Shown piece after piece: positions 1 to 8,098 of a DNA stretch of 64,000 bases. This stretch comes from Lysobacter soyae (GTDB lineage: Bacteria > Pseudomonadota > Gammaproteobacteria > Xanthomonadales > Xanthomonadaceae). The stretch is from assembly GCF_019551435.1 (NCBI RefSeq), contig NZ_CP080544.1:1674001-1738000 (forward strand). The letters run 5' to 3'. The notes below the pieces were generated by a model, which was not told the origin of the DNA, did no database searches, and worked only from the letters and a program-made list of their open reading frames with translations. The position numbers and the translations under genes are program-made. Position 1 is the stretch's first letter. The number at the start of each line of letters is the position of its first letter.

Positions 1-303
1 GGCCACGAGACGGGTCAGTTCGCCCGACTCGTACAGTTCGGTGACGATGTCGCAACCGCCGATGAGCTCGCCCTTGATGAAGAGCTGCGGGAAGGTCGGC
101 CAATTCGAGAAACGCGGCAAGTTGGCGCGCACTTCCGGGTCTTCCAGGACATTCACCGTCGCCATATTTTCAACACCGGCGGCCTTCAGCGCTTGAACCG
201 TACGGCTGGAGAAGCCGCACATCGGGAACTGCGGCGTACCCTTCATGAACAACACGATGGGCTTGGATTCAACGGTTTCCTTGATGCGGTCGATCACACT
301 CAT
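1..303 (-). CDS. grxD: Grx4-family monothiol glutaredoxin (partial, C-terminus outside window)
   Basis: Reading the minus strand from the ATG at 303 gives a protein starting MSVIDRIKETVESKPIVLF, followed by a CGFS monothiol active site near residues 29-32 (context PMCGFSSRTV). WPTFPQLFIKGELIGGCDI is the glutathione-binding region of this family. CGFS glutaredoxins carry or transfer [2Fe-2S] clusters rather than acting as dithiol reductases. The frame is open to the window edge (101 codons), so only the last few residues of a protein of about 105-110 residues are missing. It is divergent from sodB, with 94 bp between the two starts. The family assignment is secure. Confidence 0.93.
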   Translation of the reverse strand, partial: MSVIDRIKETVESKPIVLFMKGTPQFPMCGFSSRTVQALKAAGVENMATVNVLEDPEVRANLPRFSNWPTFPQLFIKGELIGGCDIVTELYESGELTRLVA

Positions 304-347
304 GTCAGCTCCGTGGTTGGCCGTGACAACACGCCAACACCAGTGAA

Positions 348-368
348 TTTACAATGCGTCATTGTAAA
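348..368. promoter_or_regulatory. Perfect 9-bp inverted repeat (operator-like) upstream of sodB
   Basis: TTTACAATG and CATTGTAAA are exact inverted arms separated by CGT, ending 29 bp before the sodB start codon and 45 bp from the grxD start. The left arm includes TACAAT (350-355), which could be a -10 hexamer, so a bound regulator would block or set the promoter. It lacks the T-tract and GC-rich stem of a terminator. It does not match the classic Fur box, and the regulator is unknown. Confidence 0.5.
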
Positions 369-397
369 CCCGCAGCAAACAAACTTGGAGTCGCCGC

Positions 398-976
398 ATG
401 GCCATCGAATTGCCCGCCCTTCCGTACGATCGCAACGCCTTGGAACCGCATATTTCCGGTGAAACGATCGATTTCCACTACGGCAAGCATCACAAAGCTT
501 ACGTCGACAACCTCAACAAGCTGATTGAAGGCACCCCGTTCGCCGACAAGTCGCTTGAAGAAATCGTCAAGACCTCCGATGGCGGCGTTTTCAATAACGC
601 GGCGCAGGTCTGGAACCACACCTTCTATTGGAACTGCATGACGCCCAACGGCGGCGGCGAACCGACCGGCAAGTTGGCCGATGCCATCAATGCCGCCTTC
701 GGTGATTTCGCGAAGTTCAAAGAGCAATTCACGGATACCGCCGTGAAAACCTTCGGTTCCGGCTGGGCGTGGTTGGTTCAACGCAAGGACGGCACCGTCG
801 CGTTGGTCAGCACCTCGAACGCCGCGACGCCGCTCACCGGCGACGACACCCCGCTGATGACCTGCGACGTGTGGGAACACGCGTACTACATCGACTACCG
901 CAACCTGCGTCCAAAGTACTTGGAGCACTTCTGGAATCTAGTGAACTGGGAGTTTGTTGCGGGGAATATGAAGTAA
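398..976 (+). CDS. sodB: Superoxide dismutase [Fe] (possibly Fe/Mn)
   Basis: Cytoplasmic enzyme converting superoxide to O2 and H2O2. The 192-aa length matches FeSODs. Visible motifs are [15 protein letters not shown] (first metal His near residue 27), [16 protein letters not shown] (second His near 74), GSGWAWLV, and [19 protein letters not shown] near the C-terminus with the conserved Asp and His ligands. The start ATG at 398 follows TTGGAG at 385-390. It is divergent from a CGFS glutaredoxin and downstream of a perfect palindrome. A palindromic repeat element follows 11 bp after the stop. Fe rather than Mn is inferred from overall resemblance. Confidence 0.95.
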   Translation: MAIELPALPYDRNALEPHISGETIDFHYGKHHKAYVDNLNKLIEGTPFADKSLEEIVKTSDGGVFNNAAQVWNHTFYWNCMTPNGGGEPTGKLADAINAAFGDFAKFKEQFTDTAVKTFGSGWAWLVQRKDGTVALVSTSNAATPLTGDDTPLMTCDVWEHAYYIDYRNLRPKYLEHFWNLVNWEFVAGNMK

Positions 977-987
977 TTGCGGGAAAA

Positions 988-1110
988 GCACCTCATCCGG
1001 CGCTGCGCGCCACCTTCTCCATCAAAGATGGAGAAGGGAGGTGTTTCGAAGGGATGCTGCCCCTCTCCATCTTTGATGGAGAGGGTGCCCCGAAGGGGCG
1101 GGTGAGGCGC
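988..1110. repeat. MITE/REP-like palindromic element, copy 1
   Basis: The element begins CACCTCATCCGGCGCTGCGC and ends GGGGCGGGTGAGGCGC, so its ends are imperfect inverted repeats. Internal hairpins are GGCGC-tgc-GCGCC, CTCCATC-aaa-GATGGAG and GCCCC-gaa-GGGGC. It lies between the convergent sodB and a lipoprotein gene and could act as a two-way transcription stop. Two further tandem copies lie at 6733-6942. There is no open frame of its own. Confidence 0.8.
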
Positions 1111-1121
1111 TCTTAATCACC

Positions 1122-1733
1122 TCACTTCAAGTCATACCCATACTTAGCCGCCAACTTCCCATCATCGCCCGACTCACCATGGCAGGCTGCGAAATAAGTA
1201 TTGGCCGGAATCTGCATGGCACCTGCCATACCGGCCGGCGACAGTTTCAAGTCATCGCCCTGCCCGCCGACCGAGGCGTAAGGATGCTCGCGTGAGCAGA
1301 CCACGACGCCTTTCGGCTTGTCACTTTTCCACGTGATCTGCACACCGTTCGCATCTGCGGGATAGTCAGACGAGTGCATCGATTCACCGCGCTGAAAATC
1401 AAAGTTGTATTTCGGTTCGGCGTCGATGCCGCCGCGTTCGACCTTCAGTACTTTCAACCAATCGCAGGTGCCCATTTCACAAGTGCCGCGGATGACGAAT
1501 CCGACCGGCAGCGTGTTGATGAAGGCCATGTTGGGCTGACCTGATGCGTTCGACGTCGCAACCGAGGTGACGGCGGCGTTGGCGTCTGTGGCGGCAGCTT
1601 TTTTGCGGTTGGGTTTTTGGGTGGACTGTTTGGCTTGTTCCGATTCGGCGTCTGCGGAGTCCGAAGCGCCGCAGGATGTCAACGCCAAAGCAAGCAATGT
1701 AAGTGTTACAAGGTGGGGGATTTTTTTATTCAT
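1122..1733 (-). CDS. Hypothetical lipoprotein
   Basis: 203 aa, not assigned to a family. The N-terminus MNKKIPHLVTLTLLALALTSCGAS is a lipoprotein signal with lipobox LTSC, so the mature protein should start at a lipidated Cys near residue 20. A low-complexity linker rich in Ser, Ala, Lys and Asn (about 21-65) precedes a compact domain with four cysteines in pairs (RGTCEMGTCDWLKVLKV, VVCSREHPY, FAACHGE), suggesting disulfides. An in-frame TTG at 1748 is possible, but the ATG at 1733 gives the clean signal peptide. It is convergent with sodB across the repeat and 19 bp downstream of purK. Confidence 0.75.
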   Translation of the reverse strand: MNKKIPHLVTLTLLALALTSCGASDSADAESEQAKQSTQKPNRKKAAATDANAAVTSVATSNASGQPNMAFINTLPVGFVIRGTCEMGTCDWLKVLKVERGGIDAEPKYNFDFQRGESMHSSDYPADANGVQITWKSDKPKGVVVCSREHPYASVGGQGDDLKLSPAGMAGAMQIPANTYFAACHGESGDDGKLAAKYGYDLK

Positions 1734-1752
1734 CCACCCATCTTGCAACGAA

Positions 1753-2901
1753 TCAATTTGAAAGTGCGTGAATCACGGGTGAAACTTGCGCTTTTCTTGC
1801 AAGCTCGCCGCCAACGCGCTCCAGCGCACGCGACAATTCTTCCGGCGTATCCGCACGCAAGGTGGCGTGACCCACTTTGCGTCCCGCGCGTGGTTGCTTG
1901 CCGTAATCGTGCCAATGCCCACATGCGTCGCGCAGGACCGGTGTGGGATCCGGCATCTCGCCGATCCAATTCAACATGCAGGCATGGCCGAGCATGCGCG
2001 TGCTGCCCAAAGGCATACCCAATACGGCGCGAAGGTGGTTTTCAAACTGCGAAGTTTCGCTGCCTTCAATCGTCCAGTGACCGGAATTGTGCACGCGCGG
2101 CGCCAATTCATTGGCCATCAACTCGCCGTCCTTGCAGAAGAGTTCAAGCGCACACACGCCGACGTAATCCAATGCTTCGACCAAGGACTTCGCATAGGCA
2201 TGCGCACGTGCTGCCAGCGCATCATCGACGCGTGCGGGGGCCAGACTCGCCGACAACACGCCATCGACATGCCAATTTTCTGTCAACGGCCAGGTTTGGA
2301 ATTCGCCATTGCGACCGCGCACGGCAACCACGCTCAGTTCACGATCGAAATGGACGAAGGCTTCCAAAATCAGCCCGGTTGAAAACGCTTGCTCCCCCAA
2401 GGCATCCCATGCGGCTTCGATGGATGCGGGCGAGTTGTCGCGAATGCGGAATTGCCCCTTGCCGTCATAGCCCAAACGTCGGGTCTTCAGGATGCAGGGC
2501 GCGCCCAACTTCTCGACCGCGGCTTCGAGATCGGCGCGCGAGGTGATGTCTTCGAATGCAGGCACAGGAATGCCGAGTTCCTTGAAAAGGGTTTTCTCGG
2601 CCAAGCGATCCTGGGCGGTCGCCAAGGCGCGCGGATTTGGAAATACCGGCACGAACTGGGTCAACCACTCCGCACTTTCCGCCGGCACATTTTCGAAATC
2701 GAAGGTGGCGACATCAACTTCCGATGAGAATTGCGCCAGCGCATTTTCGTCGCGGTAGTCCCCAAGCAACAGGGGTGCGAATTGACCCGCGCACGCATCT
2801 TCAACGCTGTCCAACACCAAGAACCGAAGACCGAGCGGTGCGCCGCCCAATGCGATCATGCGTGCGAGTTGTCCGCCGCCGAGGATGCCGACCGTAGTCA
2901 T
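1753..2901 (-). CDS. purK: 5-(carboxyamino)imidazole ribonucleotide synthase
   Basis: ATP-dependent carboxylation of AIR to N5-CAIR in de novo purine synthesis. The 382-aa ATP-grasp protein starts [17 protein letters not shown] (nucleotide-binding glycine loop). It shows FDFENVP near residue 68, [15 protein letters not shown] (about 135-150) and the C-terminal metal/ATP motif [16 protein letters not shown]. Its start overlaps the end of purE by 4 bp, so the two are translationally coupled. PurK passes the unstable N5-CAIR to PurE. Confidence 0.96.
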   Translation of the reverse strand: MTTVGILGGGQLARMIALGGAPLGLRFLVLDSVEDACAGQFAPLLLGDYRDENALAQFSSEVDVATFDFENVPAESAEWLTQFVPVFPNPRALATAQDRLAEKTLFKELGIPVPAFEDITSRADLEAAVEKLGAPCILKTRRLGYDGKGQFRIRDNSPASIEAAWDALGEQAFSTGLILEAFVHFDRELSVVAVRGRNGEFQTWPLTENWHVDGVLSASLAPARVDDALAARAHAYAKSLVEALDYVGVCALELFCKDGELMANELAPRVHNSGHWTIEGSETSQFENHLRAVLGMPLGSTRMLGHACMLNWIGEMPDPTPVLRDACGHWHDYGKQPRAGRKVGHATLRADTPEELSRALERVGGELARKAQVSPVIHALSN

Positions 2902-3401
2902 ACGCGCGGGTCGTCGTGTTGCAAGACCGCGTCGGTCTGTTGTTGACGGAACGCCTCAAGGGCTTCGGCAATCGCCGGATGATCATGCGCAAGCATCGAG
3001 GCCGCGAACAACGCCGCATTGGCCGAACCCGCCACGCCGATGGCAAACGTGGCGACTGGAATACCGGCCGGCATTTGCACGATAGAGAGCAACGAATCCA
3101 ATCCGTTCAATGCGCGGGATTGCACCGGCACACCGAGAACGGGCACCGAGGTTTTTGCGGCCAACATACCGGGCAAATGCGCGGCGCCGCCGGCCCCCGC
3201 GATGATGGCGCGCAATCCGCGCGACTGCGCTTCCGCCGCATACGAGAACAGGACATCCGGCGTACGGTGCGCAGACACCACGCGCACCTCGTGTGCAACG
3301 CCCAGCGCGTCAAGCTTTTCCGAGGCCGGCCGCATGGTCTCCCAATCGGATCGGGAGCCCATCACGATGCCCACCAACGGGGTCTTGGAATCGGACAACA
3401 T
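2898..3401 (-). CDS. purE: 5-(carboxyamino)imidazole ribonucleotide mutase
   Basis: Converts N5-CAIR to CAIR. 167 aa from the ATG at 3401, which follows a strong GGAGA ribosome-binding site; a GTG at 3413 is less likely. Class I PurE motifs are GSRSDWETM, the SAHRTPD loop with the catalytic His, and [14 protein letters not shown]. It is the first gene of the purE-purK pair and is divergent from the Trm112-like gene. Confidence 0.96.
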   Translation of the reverse strand: MLSDSKTPLVGIVMGSRSDWETMRPASEKLDALGVAHEVRVVSAHRTPDVLFSYAAEAQSRGLRAIIAGAGGAAHLPGMLAAKTSVPVLGVPVQSRALNGLDSLLSIVQMPAGIPVATFAIGVAGSANAALFAASMLAHDHPAIAEALEAFRQQQTDAVLQHDDPRV

Positions 3402-3459
3402 GGTGTTCTCCACAGCTAAAGACGTATTCTAGCCATCACCCACGGAAACGCGAAATGTC

Positions 3460-3723
3460 ATGGACAAGAAACTGCTCGACCTGCTGGTGTGCCCGGTGAC
3501 CCGCCAGCCGCTGTCACTGTTGGATGCCGCACAGCTGCAACGCTTGAACGAATCGATCAAATCCGGTGGCGTTGCCTTCGGCGAGGACATCCAGGCCGAT
3601 GTTCTGAAGGAGGCCTTGATCACGCGTGACGGCAAGCGCGTCTATCGCGTCGACGACGGCATTCCGGTCCTGCTTCCCGAAGCCTTTGCCGATGGCGCGG
3701 CGCTCGGATTCAAGCCCGCATGA
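3460..3723 (+). CDS. Trm112/YcaR-family small protein
   Basis: 87 aa, beginning MDKKLLDLLVCPVTRQPLSLL and ending with VYRVDDGIPVLLPEAF, the two signature blocks of the UPF0434/Trm112 family. E. coli YcaR is about 60 residues. The extra length here is an insert of about 25 residues between the blocks, and the usual second Cys pair is absent, so zinc binding is doubtful. Bacterial relatives have no settled function. Its stop overlaps the nadC start (ATGA), so they are probably co-transcribed. Confidence 0.85.
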   Translation: MDKKLLDLLVCPVTRQPLSLLDAAQLQRLNESIKSGGVAFGEDIQADVLKEALITRDGKRVYRVDDGIPVLLPEAFADGAALGFKPA

Positions 3724-4601
3724 GCCACCGGCTGCAAATCGTGCCGCCGTTGCCCGAGGTGGTTGCGGAGGATATCGCCAAAGCATTCCGGGAAGACTTG
3801 GGCACAGGCGACCTGACCGCGAGTTTATTGCCGGACGCGCCGGATAGCGCCTATTTGCTGTGCAAAGAAGATTGTGTGGTGGCAGGCCGCCCGTGGTTTG
3901 ATGCCTGCCACAAGGCCTTGGATCCCAACGTCGAGATCCAATGGCTGGTTTCGGAAGGTGATCGCGTCAAGAAAGGCACGGTCATCGCCTTGCTGCGCGG
4001 CATGAACCGCGCGCTGGTCAGCGCCGAACGTCCTTCGTTGAATTTCCTGCAAACCTTGTCCGGCACCGCGACCGCCACAGCCGCTTTCGTCGATGCCATC
4101 GGCGAACTGCCGACGAAAGTGCTCGACACTCGCAAGACCATTCCCGGGCTGCGCATGGCGCAAAAGTACGCGGTACGCATGGGCGGCGGTGAAAATCACC
4201 GCATCGGATTGTTTGATGCGGTGATGCTGAAAGAAAATCACATTCGCGCTGCCGGTTCATTGAAGGCTGCAGCCGAGCACGCACGTTCGCGTTATCCCGA
4301 TGCGCCTTTGATCATCGAAGTGGAAACACTCGAACAACTGCGCGAAGCCCTTCAGACCGATTGCACGCGCATCTTGATCGACGATTTCGAGCCAGCGATG
4401 CGCAAAGCCGCCGTGCAAATCGCACGTGATGAAGGTGGCGGAAAAATTCCGCTGGAAGTCTCCGGCGGCGTCGATATGCAAACCATTCGCGGCATCGCCG
4501 AAGACGGTGTCGATTATGTCTCGATCGGCGGTTTGACCAAACACGTACATGCGATTGATTTTTCATTGAAGCTCGGCCCGCCACCGATTCAGCCAACGTG
4601 A
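3720..4601 (+). CDS. nadC: Nicotinate-nucleotide diphosphorylase (carboxylating)
   Basis: Quinolinate phosphoribosyltransferase: quinolinate plus PRPP gives NaMN, CO2 and PPi in de novo NAD synthesis. 293 aa, typical length. Motifs are EDLGTGDLTASLL near the N-terminus, ERPSLNFLQTLSGTAT (about 102-117), DTRKTIPGLRMAQKYAVRMGGG (about 138-160, phosphate/quinolinate site) and VMLKENH. The C-terminal barrel ends LEVSGGVDMQTIRGIAEDGVDYVSIGGLTKH. It overlaps the Trm112-like gene by 4 bp. Confidence 0.97.
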   Translation: MSHRLQIVPPLPEVVAEDIAKAFREDLGTGDLTASLLPDAPDSAYLLCKEDCVVAGRPWFDACHKALDPNVEIQWLVSEGDRVKKGTVIALLRGMNRALVSAERPSLNFLQTLSGTATATAAFVDAIGELPTKVLDTRKTIPGLRMAQKYAVRMGGGENHRIGLFDAVMLKENHIRAAGSLKAAAEHARSRYPDAPLIIEVETLEQLREALQTDCTRILIDDFEPAMRKAAVQIARDEGGGKIPLEVSGGVDMQTIRGIAEDGVDYVSIGGLTKHVHAIDFSLKLGPPPIQPT

Positions 4602-4649
4602 ACGCCGCGGCTGGTAACTTGTTTTGATTCGAATTCAGGAGCAAGGGAT

Positions 4650-5609
4650 ATGCGCGTTTCGAACTGGATGATTGCGCTGGCAAGCGGCGTTGTCTTGGCC
4701 GGTTGTGCGAGTACGCCACCGCCGAAGAAAGCCCCGCCTGTGGTTTCGGCACCGTCTAATGGCAGCTCGCAAGCACCTGCGGTGACGCCGCCGGTGATAC
4801 CGTCCGGCCCCATTTACGGCGGCTCCACCGCTTCGCGAATCGTGCAAGTGGCCCTGCGCGAAAATTACAACTGGTACCAGCCTTTTATCGACGTCAACGG
4901 CGGCCTGCGCTATCAGCGCACCACCGAGTCGGAAAAAGTGCGCTTGGCCGATGGCACGACCAGTTGGGAAAAAGTGGTCACCTACTGGCGCAACAGCGGC
5001 ACCTTGTATTCCATGATGGACAGCGGCATCAGTGGTGCCAGCACCTGCCAAAGCACGAGCTATTCCAGTGCCGAGTGCCGCGCGTTTTTGCTCGACAATC
5101 CCTGGTCTGCGGCCTTCATCTCGTATGTGATGTTGCAAGCCGGTGTGACCAACTTCAACACCTCGCCGGCGCACATCGATTACATCCGCGATGCCTATAA
5201 CGGCAGCGGTCCGTTCTTGATGATGAATCCCGCCACGACCCAACCGTCACCCGGCGACATGGTCTGCTATGTGCGCAATACCCGCGCAATTATCGGTTAT
5301 GAAGGATTGATCGCCGCGTTTTCAAACAATCCGAGTCTGCGGCAAGCCGCGCATTGCGACGTAGTGGTCAAAGTGGATCGTACGGCGAAGTTGATGGAGA
5401 CCGTCGGCGGCAATGTTTTGAACGGTGTGACGTTGCGCAAGTTGCGCTTGGATGACCGTGGCATTGCGATGCTGCCGCGTCCGGTGGGTTTCGAAGCCGC
5501 AGGTGACGGCGAAGATGCCGGCGACAGCAGTTGCACGCCGGCCAATGAGAACAACTGCAGCTTGAATCGCCAGAATTGGGCAGCCCTACTCCGCTTGCGC
5601 ACGCCTTGA
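4650..5609 (+). CDS. DUF2272 domain-containing lipoprotein
   Basis: 319 aa. The signal MRVSNWMIALASGVVLAGCAS carries lipobox LAGC (lipidated Cys near 19), followed by a Pro/Ser/Ala-rich spacer to about residue 50. The remainder matches what I recall of DUF2272: NPWSAAFISYVMLQAGV, SPAHIDYIRDAYN, PSPGDMVCYVRN and AAHCDVVVKVD, a fold with features of cysteine-amidase/CHAP-like proteins. The nucleophile position reads Ser (WSAAF) and a His lies in HCDVV. A cell-wall amidase or peptidase role is only an inference. Extra cysteines in the middle may form disulfides. Confidence 0.78.
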   Translation: MRVSNWMIALASGVVLAGCASTPPPKKAPPVVSAPSNGSSQAPAVTPPVIPSGPIYGGSTASRIVQVALRENYNWYQPFIDVNGGLRYQRTTESEKVRLADGTTSWEKVVTYWRNSGTLYSMMDSGISGASTCQSTSYSSAECRAFLLDNPWSAAFISYVMLQAGVTNFNTSPAHIDYIRDAYNGSGPFLMMNPATTQPSPGDMVCYVRNTRAIIGYEGLIAAFSNNPSLRQAAHCDVVVKVDRTAKLMETVGGNVLNGVTLRKLRLDDRGIAMLPRPVGFEAAGDGEDAGDSSCTPANENNCSLNRQNWAALLRLRTP

Positions 5610-5632
5610 GGCCGGCGTCGTGCCGGCAGCAA

Positions 5633-6328
5633 TCATGCCGGCACGGCGAGTCCTTTCTGCACCGCTTCACGCGCGAGGAAAACGTCCAACACACGTTGCA
5701 CATGCTTGAAGTCGGCATAACCAACAAGGTCGCCGGCCGCATACCAATCGATGAAGTTGCGCACCCAGGGAAAAATGGCGATATCGGCAATCGAATACGT
5801 GTCTTCGACCATCCACTCACGTCCTTGCAGGTGACGATCCAAGACCGATAGCAGTCGTCGGCTTTCGTCCACATAGCGTTGCAAGGGGCGTTTGTCTTCG
5901 TAGGCACTTCCCGCGTATTTATGGAAGAAGCCGACCTGCCCCATCATCGGGCCGAGACCGCCCATCTGCCACATCAACCACTGCAACACCTGATAACGCG
6001 CGGCGCCGGAAGACGGCAGCAATTTTCCCGACTTTTCGGCAAGGTAAATCAAGATGGCACCCGACTCCCAGACGGCGACCGCCTGCCCGTCCGCGCCGAC
6101 CGGATCGATCATCGCAGGAATCTTGTTATTGGGATTCAATGACAGGAATTCCGGCGTCAGTTGATCCTGTGTCGCGAAGTCAACCTTGTGCGCCTCATAA
6201 GGCAGCCCCATCTCTTCCAAAGCAATCGATGCCTTGACGCCATTCGGCGTGCCGAGCGAGTAAAGCTGGATGCGTTCGGGATGTTTGGCCGGCCATTTTC
6301 CGGTAATCGGGAAGTCGTTGAGCTGCAT
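5633..6328 (-). CDS. Glutathione S-transferase family protein (YfcG/Ure2p-like)
   Basis: 231 aa. The N-terminal thioredoxin-like domain reads RIQLYSLGTPNGVKASIALEEMGLPYEAHKVDF, followed by FLSLNPNNKIPAMIDP and the glutathione contact WESGAILIYLAEKSGKLLP. The all-alpha C-terminal domain includes QWLMWQMGGLGPMMGQVGFF and YSIADIAIFPWVRN. The TPNG turn and GPMMGQ block are characteristic of the YfcG-type disulfide-bond oxidoreductase clade. It is monocistronic and convergent with the DUF2272 gene, separated by 23 bp containing a GCCGGC hairpin. Confidence 0.87.
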   Translation of the reverse strand: MQLNDFPITGKWPAKHPERIQLYSLGTPNGVKASIALEEMGLPYEAHKVDFATQDQLTPEFLSLNPNNKIPAMIDPVGADGQAVAVWESGAILIYLAEKSGKLLPSSGAARYQVLQWLMWQMGGLGPMMGQVGFFHKYAGSAYEDKRPLQRYVDESRRLLSVLDRHLQGREWMVEDTYSIADIAIFPWVRNFIDWYAAGDLVGYADFKHVQRVLDVFLAREAVQKGLAVPA

Positions 6329-6410
6329 GGGTCAAGCCGTTTTGGGGTTCGGGTCGGAGTGTAAACTGGGTCATGAAAAGTTTTGTCATCTTCGGAGTGC
6401 GCGCACAGTG

Positions 6411-6731
6411 ATGGGAGAAGCACTCTTTGCGCTCATCGCGTTCATGCTGTTGTTTTTTTGGTGGGACAGCACGCGCAAAGCGGCTGACCGCGCACGTGAA
6501 CTCGGCAGGAATGCCTGTAAAGCAGCCGGGGTGCAGTGGCTGGATGAAAGCGTGCAGCAAATCAAATCGCGCTGGACGCGCAGTGATAGTGGTTGGCTGA
6601 CGTTGGAACGCACTTATCGTTTCGATTATTCGCACGATGGCGCGGAGCGGCACGAAGGACGCTTGGTGTTGCGCGAGGGGCGGCTGGTGGGGTTTGTGGG
6701 GCCTACGAGAGAGGTGGTGGCTTTTCAGTAA
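6411..6731 (+). CDS. DUF3301 domain-containing protein, single-span membrane protein
   Basis: 106 aa from the ATG at 6411; the frame is open further upstream, but this start puts the hydrophobic segment ALFALIAFMLLFFWWDS at the N-terminus. The soluble part contains AADRARELGRNACKAAGVQWLDESV and TLERTYRFDYSHDGAERHEGRL, the DUF3301 signature. Function unknown. Predicted N-out or N-in single-pass inner-membrane anchor. Tandem palindromic repeats begin 1 bp after its stop and separate it from the convergent sspB. Confidence 0.75.
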   Translation: MGEALFALIAFMLLFFWWDSTRKAADRARELGRNACKAAGVQWLDESVQQIKSRWTRSDSGWLTLERTYRFDYSHDGAERHEGRLVLREGRLVGFVGPTREVVAFQ

Positions 6732-6732
6732 A

Positions 6733-6942
6733 GCGCCTCATCCGGCGCTGCGCGCCACCTTCTCCACTGCGTGGAGAGGGAAACACTCCCCTCTCCATCT
6801 TCGATGGAGAGGGTGCCCCGAACGGGGCGGGTGAGGCGCCTCTTCCGGCGCTGCGCGCCACCTTCTCCACTGCGTGGAGAAGGAAGTACTCCCCTCTCCA
6901 TCTTTGATGGAGAGGGTGCCCCGAACGGGGCGGGTGAGGCGC
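6733..6942. repeat. Tandem pair of MITE/REP-like palindromic elements, copies 2 and 3
   Basis: Copy 2 (6733-6839) runs from GCGCCTCATCCGGCGCTGCG to GGGGCGGGTGAGGCGC. Copy 3 (6836-6942) follows with its GCGCC overlapping the end of copy 2. Both have the same internal hairpins as copy 1 at 988-1110, but the first internal stem is CTCCACTGCGTGGAG instead of CTCCATCAAAGATGGAG. The array lies between convergent genes (DUF3301 and sspB). Confidence 0.85.
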
Positions 6943-6953
6943 TCTTAAACGAG

Positions 6954-7424
6954 TTACTTGACGATGCGCAAATGCGCCCCACGCTTCGGCGCAGGCGGTG
7001 TGTCGTCCGGCGGCGTATCCGTTTCGGACGCAGTCACCGACGATTCGTCTATCGACTCCGAACGCGCAATATCCGCGGCTGTGATCGCGGGCGGTTCATT
7101 CGAATAAGCGGGCTCGGGTGGCATCCCCATCCCCGCACCGGTCTCACGCGCATACACGGCCAAAACTGCCGCCATCGGCAGGTAAAGCGATTGACTCACG
7201 CCGTTGAAGCGCGCGGAGAAAGTGATGGCGTCATCGCCCAAGTCCAAGCCTTGGGTCGCCCGTGCGGCGATATTCAAAACGACCTTACCGTCTTGGGCGG
7301 TACCCGGCGGAATATGCACATTCGGTTGCGTGGCATCCACCAACAGGTGCGGTGTCATGCCGTTATCGACGATCCATGCAACCATTGCCCGCACGAGGTA
7401 CGGGCGTTGCGGTGTCATCTCCAT
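6954..7424 (-). CDS. sspB: ClpXP protease specificity-enhancing factor
   Basis: Adaptor that delivers ssrA-tagged stalled-translation products to ClpXP. 156 aa. The N-terminal dimer/substrate-binding domain reads TPQRPYLVRAMVAWIVDNGMTPHLLVDA, NVHIPPGTAQDGKVVLNIA and FSARFNGVSQSLYLPMAAVLAVYARE. A flexible acidic linker (about 118-145) follows, and the extreme C-terminus (KRGAHLRIVK) is the ClpX-docking XB tail. An ATG at 7418 is an alternative start. It lies 17 bp after sspA. Confidence 0.95.
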   Translation of the reverse strand: MEMTPQRPYLVRAMVAWIVDNGMTPHLLVDATQPNVHIPPGTAQDGKVVLNIAARATQGLDLGDDAITFSARFNGVSQSLYLPMAAVLAVYARETGAGMGMPPEPAYSNEPPAITAADIARSESIDESSVTASETDTPPDDTPPAPKRGAHLRIVK

Positions 7425-7441
7425 TGCCGGAACTTGCCCGA

Positions 7442-8098
7442 TTACTCGGGCAAGACGCGCAGCTTGCGCTCGGCTTCGGTCAGACTGCGTGCAAAGCCCG
7501 GATTGCGGAAGATGCGGTTGCCGTAATCTTCGATCGCTTTGCCGTCTTTGGGCAGCGGAATGTTGAGTGCTTCCAAACGCCAGATGATCGGCGCGATGGC
7601 GCAGTCGGCCAAGGACATTTCGCTGTTCAAGAAGAACTTGCTGGCCTTGAACAACGGTACGGAAGCCGTCAGAAGCTCCGACAGACGCTTACGACCTGCA
7701 TCGGCTTGCGATTTGTTACCCATCTGGATGGCCTGCACCTGCGGCACCCATTCGTGCTCGATGCGCAAGGTGGCCAGGCGCACGCGTGCGCGGGAAATCG
7801 GATCCATCGGCATCAATGCCGGATGCGGATAGCGCTCGTCAAGGAATTCAGTGACCACCAAGGCCGCATACAAGACCAAGTCGCGCTCGACCAAGGTCGG
7901 CACCGACTGGTACGGGTTCAGATCGATGAGATCTTCCGGGGGTGCTTGCGGATCGACAGGAACGAGATCGTAAGGCACGCCCTTCGCAGCCAAGACCAAG
8001 CGCACGCGATGGCAGACCACATCATCCAAAGCAGAATAAAGCGTCAGTCCATTACGGGCGCGGACCGGCGAGCTCGCCAACAATCCCTTGTCGATCAT
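7442..8098 (-). CDS. sspA: Stringent starvation protein A (GST-like)
   Basis: RNA-polymerase-associated, GST-fold regulator that in E. coli reduces H-NS and supports acid and starvation survival. 218 aa from the ATG at 8098, which overlaps the petC stop by 1 bp (TGATG); a longer in-frame start exists but would lie inside petC. Motifs are GLTLYSALDDVVCHRVRLVLAAKG, DLNPYQSVPTLVERDLVLY and VVTEFLDERYPHPALMP. The C-terminal helical domain ends PGFARSLTEAERKLRVLPE. The petABC-sspAB order is common in beta- and gammaproteobacteria. Confidence 0.94.
   Translation of the reverse strand: MIDKGLLASSPVRARNGLTLYSALDDVVCHRVRLVLAAKGVPYDLVPVDPQAPPEDLIDLNPYQSVPTLVERDLVLYAALVVTEFLDERYPHPALMPMDPISRARVRLATLRIEHEWVPQVQAIQMGNKSQADAGRKRLSELLTASVPLFKASKFFLNSEMSLADCAIAPIIWRLEALNIPLPKDGKAIEDYGNRIFRNPGFARSLTEAERKLRVLPE

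Noticed and set aside
5611-5627. GCCGGC-gtcgt-GCCGGC hairpin as terminator between the DUF2272 and GST genes
   Set aside because: The stem is only 6 bp and no T-run follows in either direction.
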